This document shows, piece after piece, positions 29,177-37,611 of a DNA stretch of 64,000 nt (position 1 is the first letter of the stretch; every line of letters begins with the position of its first letter). The position numbers and the translations under genes were made by a program. Below the pieces are notes generated by a model, which saw only the letters and a program-made list of their open reading frames with translations, ran no database searches and was not told the DNA's origin. Source of the stretch: Bacillus atrophaeus (lineage in GTDB: Bacteria; Bacillota; Bacilli; Bacillales; Bacillaceae); the NCBI RefSeq assembly GCF_001584335.1, contig NZ_LSBB01000018.1, positions 491,504-555,503 on the forward strand, written 5' to 3'.

Positions 29177-29575
29177 TTAATTCTTTTGATTCAGCCGGAT
29201 CGCCTCTTTTGCCAGGTGATCAGCTTTTTGATTTTGCCTGCCTGGAATCCATTTGATAAAAAACAAGGGAAATGCCGATTTTAATTGGATGATTTCATCA
29301 ACAAAAGGCTGAAATGATTTATTTTTCACAAACTCGAGATCGGCCGCCCGCTCCACAATATCCGAATCAGTTCGGAAGGAAACAGACTGATACCCGCGCT
29401 CAGCACATATTTTCATTCCCTCAATCAATGCAAGAAATTCTGCTTCTTGATTCGTATATGTGCCAATTGGGATGGAAAAGGATTCCGTTGTGCCTTCATA
29501 TTTTATAAAAATTCCGATGCCGGACAGCCCGGGATTACCGGCGCTGGCTCCGTCAATATATATTTCTGCTGGCAT
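29177..29575 (-). CDS. rnhA: RNase HI-like protein RnhA (YpdQ)
   Basis: 132 residues, an RNase H fold. The four acidic active-site positions are visible: [12 protein letters not shown] (D7), [20 protein letters not shown] and KADHLAKEA. It lacks the basic handle region of E. coli RNase HI. Older work reported little activity for the B. subtilis orthologue, as far as I recall. It starts two bases after the ypdP stop, so they form one transcript. Confidence 0.85.
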   Translation of the reverse strand: MPAEIYIDGASAGNPGLSGIGIFIKYEGTTESFSIPIGTYTNQEAEFLALIEGMKICAERGYQSVSFRTDSDIVERAADLEFVKNKSFQPFVDEIIQLKSAFPLFFIKWIPGRQNQKADHLAKEAIRLNQKN

Positions 29576-29577
29576 AA

Positions 29578-30264
29578 TTAACCCCTTTCGCCATTTGGTG
29601 TCATTTTTTTTGCTGCATAGGCATAGGGGAGAGAAATCAGCGAGACCGCAAACTTAATCAAATACGTTGAAATAAAAATACTGAACCAAACACCTGCCGG
29701 ATAGACGCCCAAAAAAGCCACTCCGGTAAATATAAATGTATCTAACAGCTGGCTGATCGCGGTACTGCCGCTGTTTCTCAGCCAAAGAAGACGGTCTGAA
29801 GGAAATATCCTTCTGATTGCCGAATATACATAAACATCTAGCATTTGGCTGAAAATAAAGGCAAGCAGACTTCCGAGGGCGACTCTTGGCAGGAAACCAA
29901 AAATCGTCTCCAGCGCTGTTTGTGAGATATCGGATGCGGCTGGTTCATAGAGCAGAACACCTTGCATGAGGCATGTTAATGTCAGCAGTGTAGAAAAACC
30001 GAGCCATACCGCTTTTCTGGCTTCAGCCGGGCCGTATTTTTCATTCAGCACATCTGTCGCGAAAAAGATCGTGCCGTACATAATATTCCCGAGCGTCGCC
30101 GTAAGGCCAAACAGCTCAACGGTTTTGACCACTTGCAGGTTAGCGCACACAGTGGCGAAGCCAATCCATACAAACAGGCCCATTTTGCCAAATCCTTTAT
30201 AAAATAAAAGAACAATGATAAAATGAATGATCGCAAAAAAGATCCATAATGAGTTATTAAACAA
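29578..30264 (-). CDS. ypdP: Queuosine-precursor (VUT family) transporter YpdP
   Basis: A 228-residue membrane protein with six to seven hydrophobic segments, the family blocks [21 protein letters not shown] and [16 protein letters not shown], and a basic C-terminus. It belongs to the YhhQ/VUT family thought to import queuosine precursors such as preQ0. Start TTG; AAAGGAAG lies about 13 bases upstream. It precedes rnhA in an operon. Confidence 0.8.
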   Translation of the reverse strand: MFNNSLWIFFAIIHFIIVLLFYKGFGKMGLFVWIGFATVCANLQVVKTVELFGLTATLGNIMYGTIFFATDVLNEKYGPAEARKAVWLGFSTLLTLTCLMQGVLLYEPAASDISQTALETIFGFLPRVALGSLLAFIFSQMLDVYVYSAIRRIFPSDRLLWLRNSGSTAISQLLDTFIFTGVAFLGVYPAGVWFSIFISTYLIKFAVSLISLPYAYAAKKMTPNGERG

Positions 30265-30353
30265 AACGGTGCAAGCTTCCTTTCTGGGGTAGATTAAGAA
30301 CGGTTTGATTATAGCACATGCCCGGCAACTAATGAATGGTAAGGTGATCTTAA

Positions 30354-31025
30354 ATGAATCTTAGACCGCATATGAAAATAGAAGCTAAGGGAACGGGAGG
30401 TGTCTCGTTTCTGGCAGAGAATTGGATCAGCGTCCAAGAAGCGCGGATGCTTGGGCGGGAGCTCGGCCGTTCTCCTTTTATAAAAGAATTTGGGTTTGAG
30501 GATGAGAAGGGGAGCAACTGGACGCTGAAGGAGCTGGAAAAGCTGACGGAAGAGCTTTCACAAGAGCCTGATGAGATTACTGTGTATTTTGACGGCAGTT
30601 TTGATAAAGACAGCGAGCTTGCCGGGCTTGGAATCGTCGTCTATTATACATTGGCGGGTCATCGCCGCCGACTCCGGAAAAATAAAAGCTTCCGGCTGAA
30701 AACAAATAACGAAGCGGAATATGCCGCGCTGTATGAAGCTCTCAGGGAAGTGAGAGAACTCGGGGCAAGCAGAAATTCAATTACGATCAAAGGAGATTCC
30801 CTCGTCGTCTTGAATCAGCTTGATGGCAGCTGGCCCTGCTATGATCCGTCCCATAATCAATGGCTGGATAAAATAGAAGCGCTGCTTGAATCCTTGAAGC
30901 TCAGCCCGACATACGAAACCATTAATCGAAAAGAAAATCAAGAAGCTGATGATCTCGCCAAAAAAATCCTGTCACATCAATTCGTTGAAAGCCATATGAA
31001 ATTAGATCATAACGGAGATGACTGA
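30354..31025 (+). CDS. ypeP: RNase HI-like protein YpeP
   Basis: 223 residues. An N-terminal region of about 75 residues of unknown fold precedes an RNase H domain with VYFDGSFDKD, NNEAEYAALYEAL, IKGDSLVVL and NQEADDLAKK, so all acidic catalytic positions are kept. The role may be RNA-DNA hybrid processing but is unproven. GTAAGGTGATC precedes the ATG. It is divergent from ypdP-rnhA. Confidence 0.83.
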   Translation: MNLRPHMKIEAKGTGGVSFLAENWISVQEARMLGRELGRSPFIKEFGFEDEKGSNWTLKELEKLTEELSQEPDEITVYFDGSFDKDSELAGLGIVVYYTLAGHRRRLRKNKSFRLKTNNEAEYAALYEALREVRELGASRNSITIKGDSLVVLNQLDGSWPCYDPSHNQWLDKIEALLESLKLSPTYETINRKENQEADDLAKKILSHQFVESHMKLDHNGDD

Positions 31026-31027
31026 AA

Positions 31028-31210
31028 TTGGATAAGAAAAGCATTTTTAAGGAACTGACTGAATTACAAGATGAATATTGCAAGGATTGTTTTATCAAGC
31101 AGCATTTTCGGAAGGAATACGGAAAAACATATGCTCATTCCTTCTGCATTAATAAATGTACGGTAGGGGAGAGGCTTAAAGCATATGGAGAGGTGTTAAC
31201 AAACCGATAA
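31028..31210 (+). CDS. ypeQ: YpeQ, small zinc-finger-like protein
   Basis: 60 residues with four spaced cysteines (EYCKDCFIKQHF, FCINKCTVGE), suggestive of a zinc site. It starts at a TTG two bases after the ypeP stop and is coupled to it. Function is unknown. Confidence 0.7.
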   Translation: MDKKSIFKELTELQDEYCKDCFIKQHFRKEYGKTYAHSFCINKCTVGERLKAYGEVLTNR

Positions 31211-31215
31211 AAAAT

Positions 31216-31250
31216 AAAAACCGCAGAATATGCGGTTTTTATTTTTTGAA
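31216..31250. terminator. Convergent terminator, ypeQ / ypzA
   Basis: Perfect 10-bp stem AAAAACCGCA / TGCGGTTTTT. Confidence 0.88.
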
Positions 31251-31496
31251 TTCATCCAACTGATGCTGGCATTGGTCTAACAGCTGATGCTGTTTGTGTA
31301 AAAAGTCACTGTCAAGAGCGGCTAATTCTTCAGATTGTGACAGCTCTCTGGCATCCGCAATTGATTGATAAGCGGACTCAAGTAAGGTTGTGCTTTGGTC
31401 TCGTGTCGCCATACCTGTCGTTTTCTGCGCTGTTTCCACCGCTAATTCTAATTGCCGTTTATCAGTAAATCCTTCTTCATGAAAGTTTGATTCCAC
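31239..31496 (-). CDS. ypzA: YpzA, DUF2564 protein
   Basis: 85 residues, acidic, helical, Gln-rich C-terminus (HKQHQLLDQCQHQLDEF). GTG start after CGGAGGTG. By position and size it is YpzA; function unknown. Confidence 0.7.
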   Translation of the reverse strand: MESNFHEEGFTDKRQLELAVETAQKTTGMATRDQSTTLLESAYQSIADARELSQSEELAALDSDFLHKQHQLLDQCQHQLDEFKK

Positions 31497-31651
31497 TAAA
31501 AAACACCTCCGCGAATATTTTGCAGAGTTTTTGAAAATTTATGTGGAAAAATAGAAAATAAAACATAAAATAAGCCGATATAACTATTGAACCTAAATGA
31601 ATAGGTCGTATTTACTATTTAGGGTATCTTGTAAAGAAGGGGAAAACAGCA

Positions 31652-31834
31652 GTGGACGATAAAGACTTAAAAACCATCCTTCATAAAACATTTATAGAAA
31701 TATACAATGATTTGGAAGAACTAGCAGAAGTTGCGAAAAAAGGAAGGCCGTCATTGGAAAAGCACATTGAAGAGATTGAACAAAGGTGTAAACAAAACAT
31801 TTTAGCAATAGAAATTCAAATGAAAATCAAATAG
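31652..31834 (+). CDS. degR: DegR, regulator of degradative enzyme production
   Basis: 60 residues, helical. It begins MDDKDLKTILHKTFIEIY and ends KQNILAIEIQMKIK, which I recognise as DegR. DegR protects DegU-phosphate from dephosphorylation and so raises protease and other exoenzyme production; in B. subtilis it is under sigma-D. Start is GTG after AAGGGGAAAACAGCA. It is relevant to the exoenzymes encoded later in the window. Confidence 0.88.
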   Translation: MDDKDLKTILHKTFIEIYNDLEELAEVAKKGRPSLEKHIEEIEQRCKQNILAIEIQMKIK

Positions 31835-31860
31835 GAGAGGCTTTCGCCTCTCCTCTATTT
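31830..31860. terminator. Convergent terminator, degR / cspD
   Basis: Stem GGAGAGGC / GCCTCTCC with a TTTC loop and flanking A and T tracts. Confidence 0.85.
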
Positions 31861-31885
31861 GTCATCATGTCATCAAGTATTGAGT

Positions 31886-32086
31886 TTAGAGTTTTACAAC
31901 ATTAGAAGCTTGAGGTCCACGATTACCTTCGACAATTTCAAAAGAAACTTCTTGTCCTTCTTCTAATGATTTGTATCCTTCTCCTTCGATAGCAGTGAAG
32001 TGAACAAATACATCGTCTCCGCCTTCAACTTCAATGAAGCCGAAACCTTTTTCGTTGTTGAACCATTTTACTTTACCGTTTTGCAT
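31886..32086 (-). CDS. cspD: Cold-shock protein CspD
   Basis: 66 residues, a complete cold-shock domain with RNP1 [10 protein letters not shown] and RNP2 DVFVHFTAI. It is an RNA chaperone binding single-stranded nucleic acid. A roughly 120-base AT-rich stretch upstream, with GGAGG directly before the ATG on the minus strand, is compatible with a long regulated leader. Confidence 0.93.
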   Translation of the reverse strand: MQNGKVKWFNNEKGFGFIEVEGGDDVFVHFTAIEGEGYKSLEEGQEVSFEIVEGNRGPQASNVVKL

Positions 32087-32318
32087 ATTGCTTAATTCCT
32101 CCTAGTACTGTAGCACCTTCGTGCTAAAAAAAATTTTGTCATCACCCAACGTCAGTCAAGGACTGTTGTTAAATGATGGTTCAACTATACACCATTTGGC
32201 AGCGTGCGTCAAGCTGTCACCGTTTATTTCAGCACATTAATTTTCAAGAAGCAATCGGTTATAAATCTGACTTGTAACCGCTTTACAAAAAGTAGTCATA
32301 TCACGCCGGAACAGATCA

Positions 32319-32352
32319 TAAAAAAGGGCACACAAAAAATCCGTGTGCACCT
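32319..32352 (-). terminator. Terminator of ugtP
   Basis: On the minus strand GTGCACAC and GTGTGCCC form a stem (one mismatch) followed by a six-T run. It lies just beyond the ugtP stop. Confidence 0.7.
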
Positions 32353-32372
32353 GCTTATCAATACTTACGGGC

Positions 32373-33521
32373 TTAAGAGAGGGCCCTTGTTTTAGTTTGG
32401 CTGTTCATCATTTCAGATTCTTCAATGATATCCTGCAAAATGACTTCAGATGAATGAGATAAATGAAGGCTTTTAATATTTTGTTTCATCCGGTTCAGAG
32501 CCGCTTCATCTGAAAGGAGGGACGACACAGATTCAAGAATTTCCTCATGGCGGTTAACCACGATTGCCGCTCCGCGCTCTTCAAAGAAAATTGCATTTTC
32601 TTTTTCCTGCCCAGGCACCGGTTTGTACAGAATGACAGGCACTCCGATAGCTGTCGCTTCAGTTAACGTGATGCCGCCCGGTTTTGTGATCATGCAATCT
32701 GTAACCCGAAACAGCTCGTCGATCCGCTCGACATAGCCGAGAACCTTCAGTTTATCACCGTTCGCCGCTGCAAGAGCGCTTAAAGATTCTTTTAATGCCG
32801 TGTTTTTCCCGCATACTACAATGACTTGCACGTTCTCATCCATGACGAGGTTTTCACATAGCTCTTTTACGTTTTTTAATACGCCGTGTGCGCCCGCCAT
32901 AATAAGAAGCACTTTTTTATCAGGAGAAATATTGTATTTTGTATAAATGGGCTCCGTGGGCATAGATTCTTCAAATTGCGGTCTGATCGGAATGCCTGTA
33001 ATTTTTACATTATTTGGATGTGTTCCGATTTCGATAAGCTTTTCCTTGACGTAATCAGTTGCCACATAATATTTATCCACATTTTCATGAACCCAAATTT
33101 TATGAAGACAGAAATCAGTCATGACGTTAAATGTCGGTATCACTCTGCCTGTTCTCCGTCTGTATTCCGGTACAACGATCATTGGAAATGTATTGATAAT
33201 GATATCAGGCTCATGTTCATCTACAAGCTCGCCCAAACGTTTATTACCCATTTTAAAATAAATATTGAATTTGCGTTTATTATAGATTTTGTCAACTCCG
33301 TAATAAAACAAACGATAAAACTGTTTTCCGATTGAGAAGCTTTTTAGATAGAGGTATTGGGTGACCTCGGAAACAATCGGATTTGACTCTTGGTACAAAT
33401 TAGAAACTGTTACATGTTGAAAGCCGAGCCGTATACATTGCTCATAGAGCGTTTTGGCGACCTGCACATGACCATTTCCATAATTTGCAGTCAAAATTAA
33501 TATTTTTTTATTGGTATTCAA
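32373..33521 (-). CDS. ugtP: Processive diacylglycerol beta-glucosyltransferase UgtP (YpfP)
   Basis: A 382-residue GT28-family enzyme. N-terminal ILILTANYGNGHVQVAKTL is the acceptor side, and the donor-binding block TKPGGITLTEATAIGVPVILY lies near 270-290. It adds glucose from UDP-glucose to diacylglycerol to make glycolipids and the lipoteichoic acid anchor; UgtP also couples nutrient status to FtsZ. TTG start after GAGGTGAAT. Length equals the B. subtilis protein. Confidence 0.94.
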   Translation of the reverse strand: MNTNKKILILTANYGNGHVQVAKTLYEQCIRLGFQHVTVSNLYQESNPIVSEVTQYLYLKSFSIGKQFYRLFYYGVDKIYNKRKFNIYFKMGNKRLGELVDEHEPDIIINTFPMIVVPEYRRRTGRVIPTFNVMTDFCLHKIWVHENVDKYYVATDYVKEKLIEIGTHPNNVKITGIPIRPQFEESMPTEPIYTKYNISPDKKVLLIMAGAHGVLKNVKELCENLVMDENVQVIVVCGKNTALKESLSALAAANGDKLKVLGYVERIDELFRVTDCMITKPGGITLTEATAIGVPVILYKPVPGQEKENAIFFEERGAAIVVNRHEEILESVSSLLSDEAALNRMKQNIKSLHLSHSSEVILQDIIEESEMMNSQTKTRALS

Positions 33522-33751
33522 GTAAATTCACCTCAATGTAATCAACAACAAGCAAGCTTCATGCATCGTAAGGAGTTATTGTCTATACATAAACATAACA
33601 CAAATACATTATTGATTTATAAATGCCTCGAAAAATTTAAACTAAATTTAAAAGATTTAGATTCCAATATTTAAATTTTTTGTTATTCAAATACCGAATC
33701 AGATGTATTTTATCATATTTTTTGCTCACAGTATCACTAAAAGGCAAAAAA

Positions 33752-34660
33752 TTATTCCCATTCATAAGGAGTTTCTTGATATACATAATAATTGAGCCAA
33801 TTCATAAACAATAGCGTTGCATGAGCTTTCCAGCGGTTAACAGGTTCTTTGCTGTCTTCTCTGAAATAATGTTTCGGGGCTTCTACAGACGAAAGATTTC
33901 TTGAAACATCTCTTTCATATTCTTGAAGAAGCGTATTTGTATCATATTCCGGGTGCCCTGTTAAAAAGACTTGTTTTTCATCTTTGGAAGCAATCAGACA
34001 AACTCCCGCTTCCTTAGACGTGCTCAGTATGCGTAATTCATCTGAGGCTTCAAGCTGTTCCATATTTATATCTGTATGCCGGGAATGCGGCACATAGTAT
34101 AGCTCGTCAAAACCTCTTACCAATCTCTCGTTTTTTTCGAGCACGGTGTGTTCAAAGACGCCAAAGGTTTTTTTTGGAAGATTAACTTTTTCAATGCCGT
34201 AATGATAATACAATCCCGCTTGTGCTCCCCAGCAAATATGGAGGGTAGACGTCACATTCGATTTGCTCCACTCCAAAATCTCTTTGAGTTCTTCCCAGTA
34301 TGAGACATCCTCAAACGCCAAATGCTCGATCGGCGCTCCGGTAACAATCATACCGTCAAACTTTTTATCACGGATGCTGGAGAAAGTTGTATAAAATTCG
34401 TCTAAATGCTGCCTTGCCGTATTTTTTGGTGTATGTGTGCTGGGTATCAAAAAAGTAAAGTGCACTTGTAAAGGCGAATTGCCAAGCAGTCTCAGAAGCT
34501 GGGTTTCTGTTTGGATTTTTTTAGGCATCAGGTTTAAAATCACGATTCTCTGCGGCCTGATATCCTGGTGAAAAGCCCTGCTTTCATCCATTACAAATAT
34601 ATGTTCACTTTCTAGCACCTGCTTTGCCGGCAGATGAATAGGTATATTAATAGGCAACAT
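33752..34660 (-). CDS. metA: Homoserine O-acetyltransferase MetA
   Basis: 302 residues. The catalytic Cys lies in [15 protein letters not shown] (C143), and the His/Glu pair in LTGHPEYDT. The specificity residue after TGAPI is Glu, the residue known to favour acetyl-CoA over succinyl-CoA in this misnamed succinyltransferase family. It starts methionine synthesis from homoserine. GGAGG precedes ATG 34660; TTG 34657 has better spacing and gives the 301-residue form. I saw no S-box leader. Confidence 0.92.
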   Translation of the reverse strand: MLPINIPIHLPAKQVLESEHIFVMDESRAFHQDIRPQRIVILNLMPKKIQTETQLLRLLGNSPLQVHFTFLIPSTHTPKNTARQHLDEFYTTFSSIRDKKFDGMIVTGAPIEHLAFEDVSYWEELKEILEWSKSNVTSTLHICWGAQAGLYYHYGIEKVNLPKKTFGVFEHTVLEKNERLVRGFDELYYVPHSRHTDINMEQLEASDELRILSTSKEAGVCLIASKDEKQVFLTGHPEYDTNTLLQEYERDVSRNLSSVEAPKHYFREDSKEPVNRWKAHATLLFMNWLNYYVYQETPYEWE

Positions 34661-34939
34661 GCCACCTCCGTCATTCCCCGTTAATTTTCTTCATTATAGG
34701 AACTTTCAAGCGATTTTTCAATCCATCCAAAGGGTTTGGCTTAAAAAAAGGCACGAATTACAACATTTCTAAGGCTTTGATAGAACACTCCCGCTTTTTG
34801 CACAACGCATGCCGGGCTTACTTTATAGAAGACGGAAGAAGAGGACGTTGGTTCCTCTTACATTAGCATTTATCATATCGTATTGGTTAAGACAAAGGAA
34901 TGCAATGTTTGAAGCAGCAGTTATATACGAATGTTTACC

Positions 34940-34966
34940 GTTTGTTTTGCATAGCGAAAAGGGTAA
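34940..34966 (+). promoter_or_regulatory. Possible sigma-B promoter for bsaA
   Basis: GTTTGT (34940-34945), 15-base spacer, GGGTAA (34961-34966), similar to the sigma-B pattern GTTTAA / GGGTAT. It lies 34 bases before the bsaA start. Purely a pattern match. Confidence 0.35.
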
Positions 34967-35000
34967 AATAAACACAGCAGGAATGAAGGAGGGCAAGTGA

Positions 35001-35483
35001 ATGTCAATTTATGATATTGAAGTCCGCACGATTACCGGAGAAGAAACGACGCTTCAGCCATTTGCCGGCAAGGTCATGATCATTGTCAATACGGCCAGTA
35101 AATGCGGTTTTACTCCTCAGTTGAAACAGCTTCAGGAGCTGTACGATACATATCAGCAGGAGGGTCTGGAGATTTTAGGATTTCCTTGTAATCAATTTAT
35201 GAATCAGGAACCCGGGGATGAAACGAGTATACAAGAATTTTGTAAAAAAAATTACGGTGTTACCTTCCCGATGTTTGCGAAAATAGATGTGAATGGAGCG
35301 AAAGCCCACCCGCTTTTTACTTATCTGACCGAACAAGCAAAGGGAATGCTGGGGACGAAGGCGATAAAATGGAATTTTACGAAGTTTGTCGTGGATAAAA
35401 AAGGAAATATCGTCGGCCGTTATTCTCCCAATACCAACCCGAAAGAGATTGAAGATACAATTTTAAAGCTGTTAGCTGAGTAA
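35001..35483 (+). CDS. bsaA: Glutathione peroxidase-family thiol peroxidase BsaA
   Basis: 160 residues, thioredoxin fold. Peroxidatic Cys is in NTASKCGFTPQ (C35, not selenocysteine), followed by LGFPCNQFMNQEPG and KWNFTKFVVDK. Such bacterial enzymes usually use thioredoxin or bacillithiol rather than glutathione. GGAGGGCAAGTG precedes the ATG. It is 11 bases ahead of ypgQ. Confidence 0.88.
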   Translation: MSIYDIEVRTITGEETTLQPFAGKVMIIVNTASKCGFTPQLKQLQELYDTYQQEGLEILGFPCNQFMNQEPGDETSIQEFCKKNYGVTFPMFAKIDVNGAKAHPLFTYLTEQAKGMLGTKAIKWNFTKFVVDKKGNIVGRYSPNTNPKEIEDTILKLLAE

Positions 35484-35494
35484 GGGGTGTTCTG

Positions 35495-36118
35495 GTGAAA
35501 GAACAAAAGAGTATTCAGCTTGAGCACATCAGACAATGGGTGAAAGAAGCGTTAACGAATGAGAGTACAGGCCATGATTGGCAGCACGTAACAAGGGTTG
35601 CCGAGCTTGCTCTGTATATAGGGAAGACAGAAAACGCCGATCTTTTTATTATAGAAGCAGCAGCGTTGGTCCATGATTTAATTGATGCGAAAATCGCTCT
35701 GGAACACAGATTGGAGATTCAAGAGGTAAAGGAACAGTTGGCGTCCTTCGGGGTCTCACACGAACAGATCAGGCAAATCGCCGACATCATTACAACAATG
35801 TCTTTTCGGGACAGAGAAAGGCTTGCCGAAAAGCCCCTTTTAATAGAAGGGAAAGCAGTCCAGGATGCTGACAGACTGGATGCGATCGGCGCTGTCGGAA
35901 TTGCCAGAACTTTTATATTTGCTGGTGCAAAAGGGAACAGTCTATATGGGACTGAATACAGCGATTATGCACACTTCTCCGATAAATTGCTGCTGCTCAA
36001 AGACATGATGAATACAGAAACAGGCATAAAACTCGCAGATGAACGGCACGAATTTTTGCTTCGATTTATCAGACAATTTCAAAGAGAGACTTCAGGGCTT
36101 GACTGTGAAACATCGTAA
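35495..36118 (+). CDS. ypgQ: HD-domain nucleotide pyrophosphatase YpgQ
   Basis: A 207-residue HD-superfamily hydrolase with metal-binding GHDWQHVTRV, VHDLIDAK and VQDADRLDAIGAVG. The B. subtilis orthologue has been described as a nucleoside triphosphate pyrophosphohydrolase. GTG start after AAGGGGTG. It follows bsaA closely and may share its transcript. Confidence 0.82.
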   Translation: MKEQKSIQLEHIRQWVKEALTNESTGHDWQHVTRVAELALYIGKTENADLFIIEAAALVHDLIDAKIALEHRLEIQEVKEQLASFGVSHEQIRQIADIITTMSFRDRERLAEKPLLIEGKAVQDADRLDAIGAVGIARTFIFAGAKGNSLYGTEYSDYAHFSDKLLLLKDMMNTETGIKLADERHEFLLRFIRQFQRETSGLDCETS

Positions 36119-36177
36119 TAGAAGGCTTGGAATGACTGTGATAGAATAGGTCACAGATATTTCATAGGAGGACAAAC

Positions 36178-37308
36178 ATGAAAATAAAATCAATTGAACC
36201 GACGCCAAGTCCGAATACAATGAAAGTGATTTTAACAGAAGAGCTTCCAGCCGGTAAAAGCAATAATTATAAACCGGATCAGACAGAAGGCGCACCGCCT
36301 GTTGTGGCGGAAATTTTAAAAATTGAAGGTGTAAAAGGCGTGTACCACGTTGCTGACTTTCTTGCCGTGGAACGGAATGCGAGATATGACTGGAAGGACA
36401 TTCTGCCGCAAGTTCGTTCTGCATTCGGTATGGAGAATACAGAAAGCACAGAGAGCCGCTCTGACCAAGAATCCTTCGGAGAAGTAAAGGTATTCGTCCA
36501 AATGTTCAGCGGAATCCCGATGCAAGTGAAATTATCGGATGGAGAACGGGAAGAACGCTTCGGCTTGCCCGAGCGGTTTCAGCAGGCGATATTAAAACTC
36601 CGGTCCGAAGCTTCAAATGTCGTATTTGAGCGGACCTGGAAAGAACAAGGCGTCAGGTTTGGCGACTTTACAGAAATCGGGCATGATGTGACAGAAGAGC
36701 TGCAGGCGGCATACAGTGATGAGCGGCTGCAGCGATTAACAGAAGCAGCGGCCGAAGGAAAGGGCGAAGAAAAGCAGGCCGTTCAGCGTAAGTCATACCG
36801 AGTTACACTTGAGATGCTTGATGATGAAGACTGGAAGCAGCGCTACGCCCATCTTGAACAGATGGACCCGAAAGAAGAGGACATATCGGTTTTAGCGAAG
36901 GCGCTTGATGATCCGAAAACGTCTATCAGAAGACAGGCCGTTGTTTACTTAGGCATGATTGAGTCATCTGATGTACTTCCGCTTCTATATAAAGGGCTTG
37001 AGGATAAGACGGTTACGGTCAGAAGAACAGCTGGTGATTGTCTCTCAGATATTGGCGATCCGAAGGCGATTCCGGCAATGATTAAATCATTAAGCGATTC
37101 AAGCAAGATTGTCCGCTGGCGCGCTGCGATGTTTCTATATGAAGTCGGTGACGAAAGTGCTGTTGAAGCATTAAAAGCGGCTGAAGATGATCCGGAATTT
37201 GAGGTGAGCCTGCAAGTGAAAATGGCGCTTGAACGTATTGAACACGGAGAAGAGGCAAAGGGCTCTGTATGGAAGCAAATGACAGAGAGCAGAAAAAAAG
37301 ATCAATAG
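36178..37308 (+). CDS. ypgR: YpgR, NifU-N/HEAT protein (CvfC-like)
   Basis: 376 residues. The N-terminal 85 residues (MKIKSIEPTPSPNTMKVILTE, shown in part) resemble the Nfu N-terminal scaffold domain but without the CxxC of Fe-S carriers. The C-terminal third is HEAT-like repeats (DPKTSIRRQAVVYLG, DKTVTVRRTAGDCL, SSKIVRWRAAMFL). The S. aureus homologue is conserved virulence factor C. Function in Bacillus is unknown. GGAGG precedes the ATG. Confidence 0.8.
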   Translation: MKIKSIEPTPSPNTMKVILTEELPAGKSNNYKPDQTEGAPPVVAEILKIEGVKGVYHVADFLAVERNARYDWKDILPQVRSAFGMENTESTESRSDQESFGEVKVFVQMFSGIPMQVKLSDGEREERFGLPERFQQAILKLRSEASNVVFERTWKEQGVRFGDFTEIGHDVTEELQAAYSDERLQRLTEAAAEGKGEEKQAVQRKSYRVTLEMLDDEDWKQRYAHLEQMDPKEEDISVLAKALDDPKTSIRRQAVVYLGMIESSDVLPLLYKGLEDKTVTVRRTAGDCLSDIGDPKAIPAMIKSLSDSSKIVRWRAAMFLYEVGDESAVEALKAAEDDPEFEVSLQVKMALERIEHGEEAKGSVWKQMTESRKKDQ

Positions 37309-37317
37309 ATATAAATG

Positions 37318-37347
37318 AAAAAGGTGCTGAATTGGCACCTTTTTTTA
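37318..37347 (+). terminator. Terminator of ypgR
   Basis: Stem AAAAGGTGC / GCACCTTTT with a seven-T run. Confidence 0.88.
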
Positions 37348-37547
37348 TTGAATTGACTTTTTATAAAAATTATTGCGAATATTGTTGAAAAATGTTTCGA
37401 AAATATATATAGTAAGTAACAATATAAACAGTTGGAGGGTTTGCATCGAGAAAAAAGCTATATAAATATAAAAAAAATACGTCTAACGAACCAGGCGGGG
37501 GGCGGCCTGAATGTGTTTCTTCGACAAATTTGCAAAAACAGCCCGCA

Positions 37548-37562
37548 AATAAACTGAAAATT
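37548..37562. promoter_or_regulatory. Possible CodY site ahead of ilvD
   Basis: AATAAACTGAAAATT matches the CodY consensus AATTTTCWGAAAATT at 12 of 15 positions and lies 50 bases before the ilvD start. CodY is known to repress branched-chain amino acid genes. The rest of the 300-base leader is AT-rich and shows no T-box. Confidence 0.45.
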
Positions 37563-37611
37563 GTTAAAATAAAATCCAATCAAATAATTGAAAGTATTTA
37601 GGGGGATCACC

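Noticed and set aside
30265..30353. Possible preQ1 riboswitch ahead of the queuosine-precursor transporter ypdP
   Set aside because: A GTTCTTAATCTACCCC stretch on the minus strand faintly recalls the preQ1-I loop, but no pairing P1 stem and no A-rich tail with a second pairing could be found.
34661..34808. Possible S-box (SAM) leader ahead of metA
   Set aside because: None of the S-box core motifs or a terminator hairpin are present in the leader.
34809..35000. 63-codon ORF ending exactly at the bsaA start
   Set aside because: No ribosome site; it spans the likely promoter and its composition is not protein-like.
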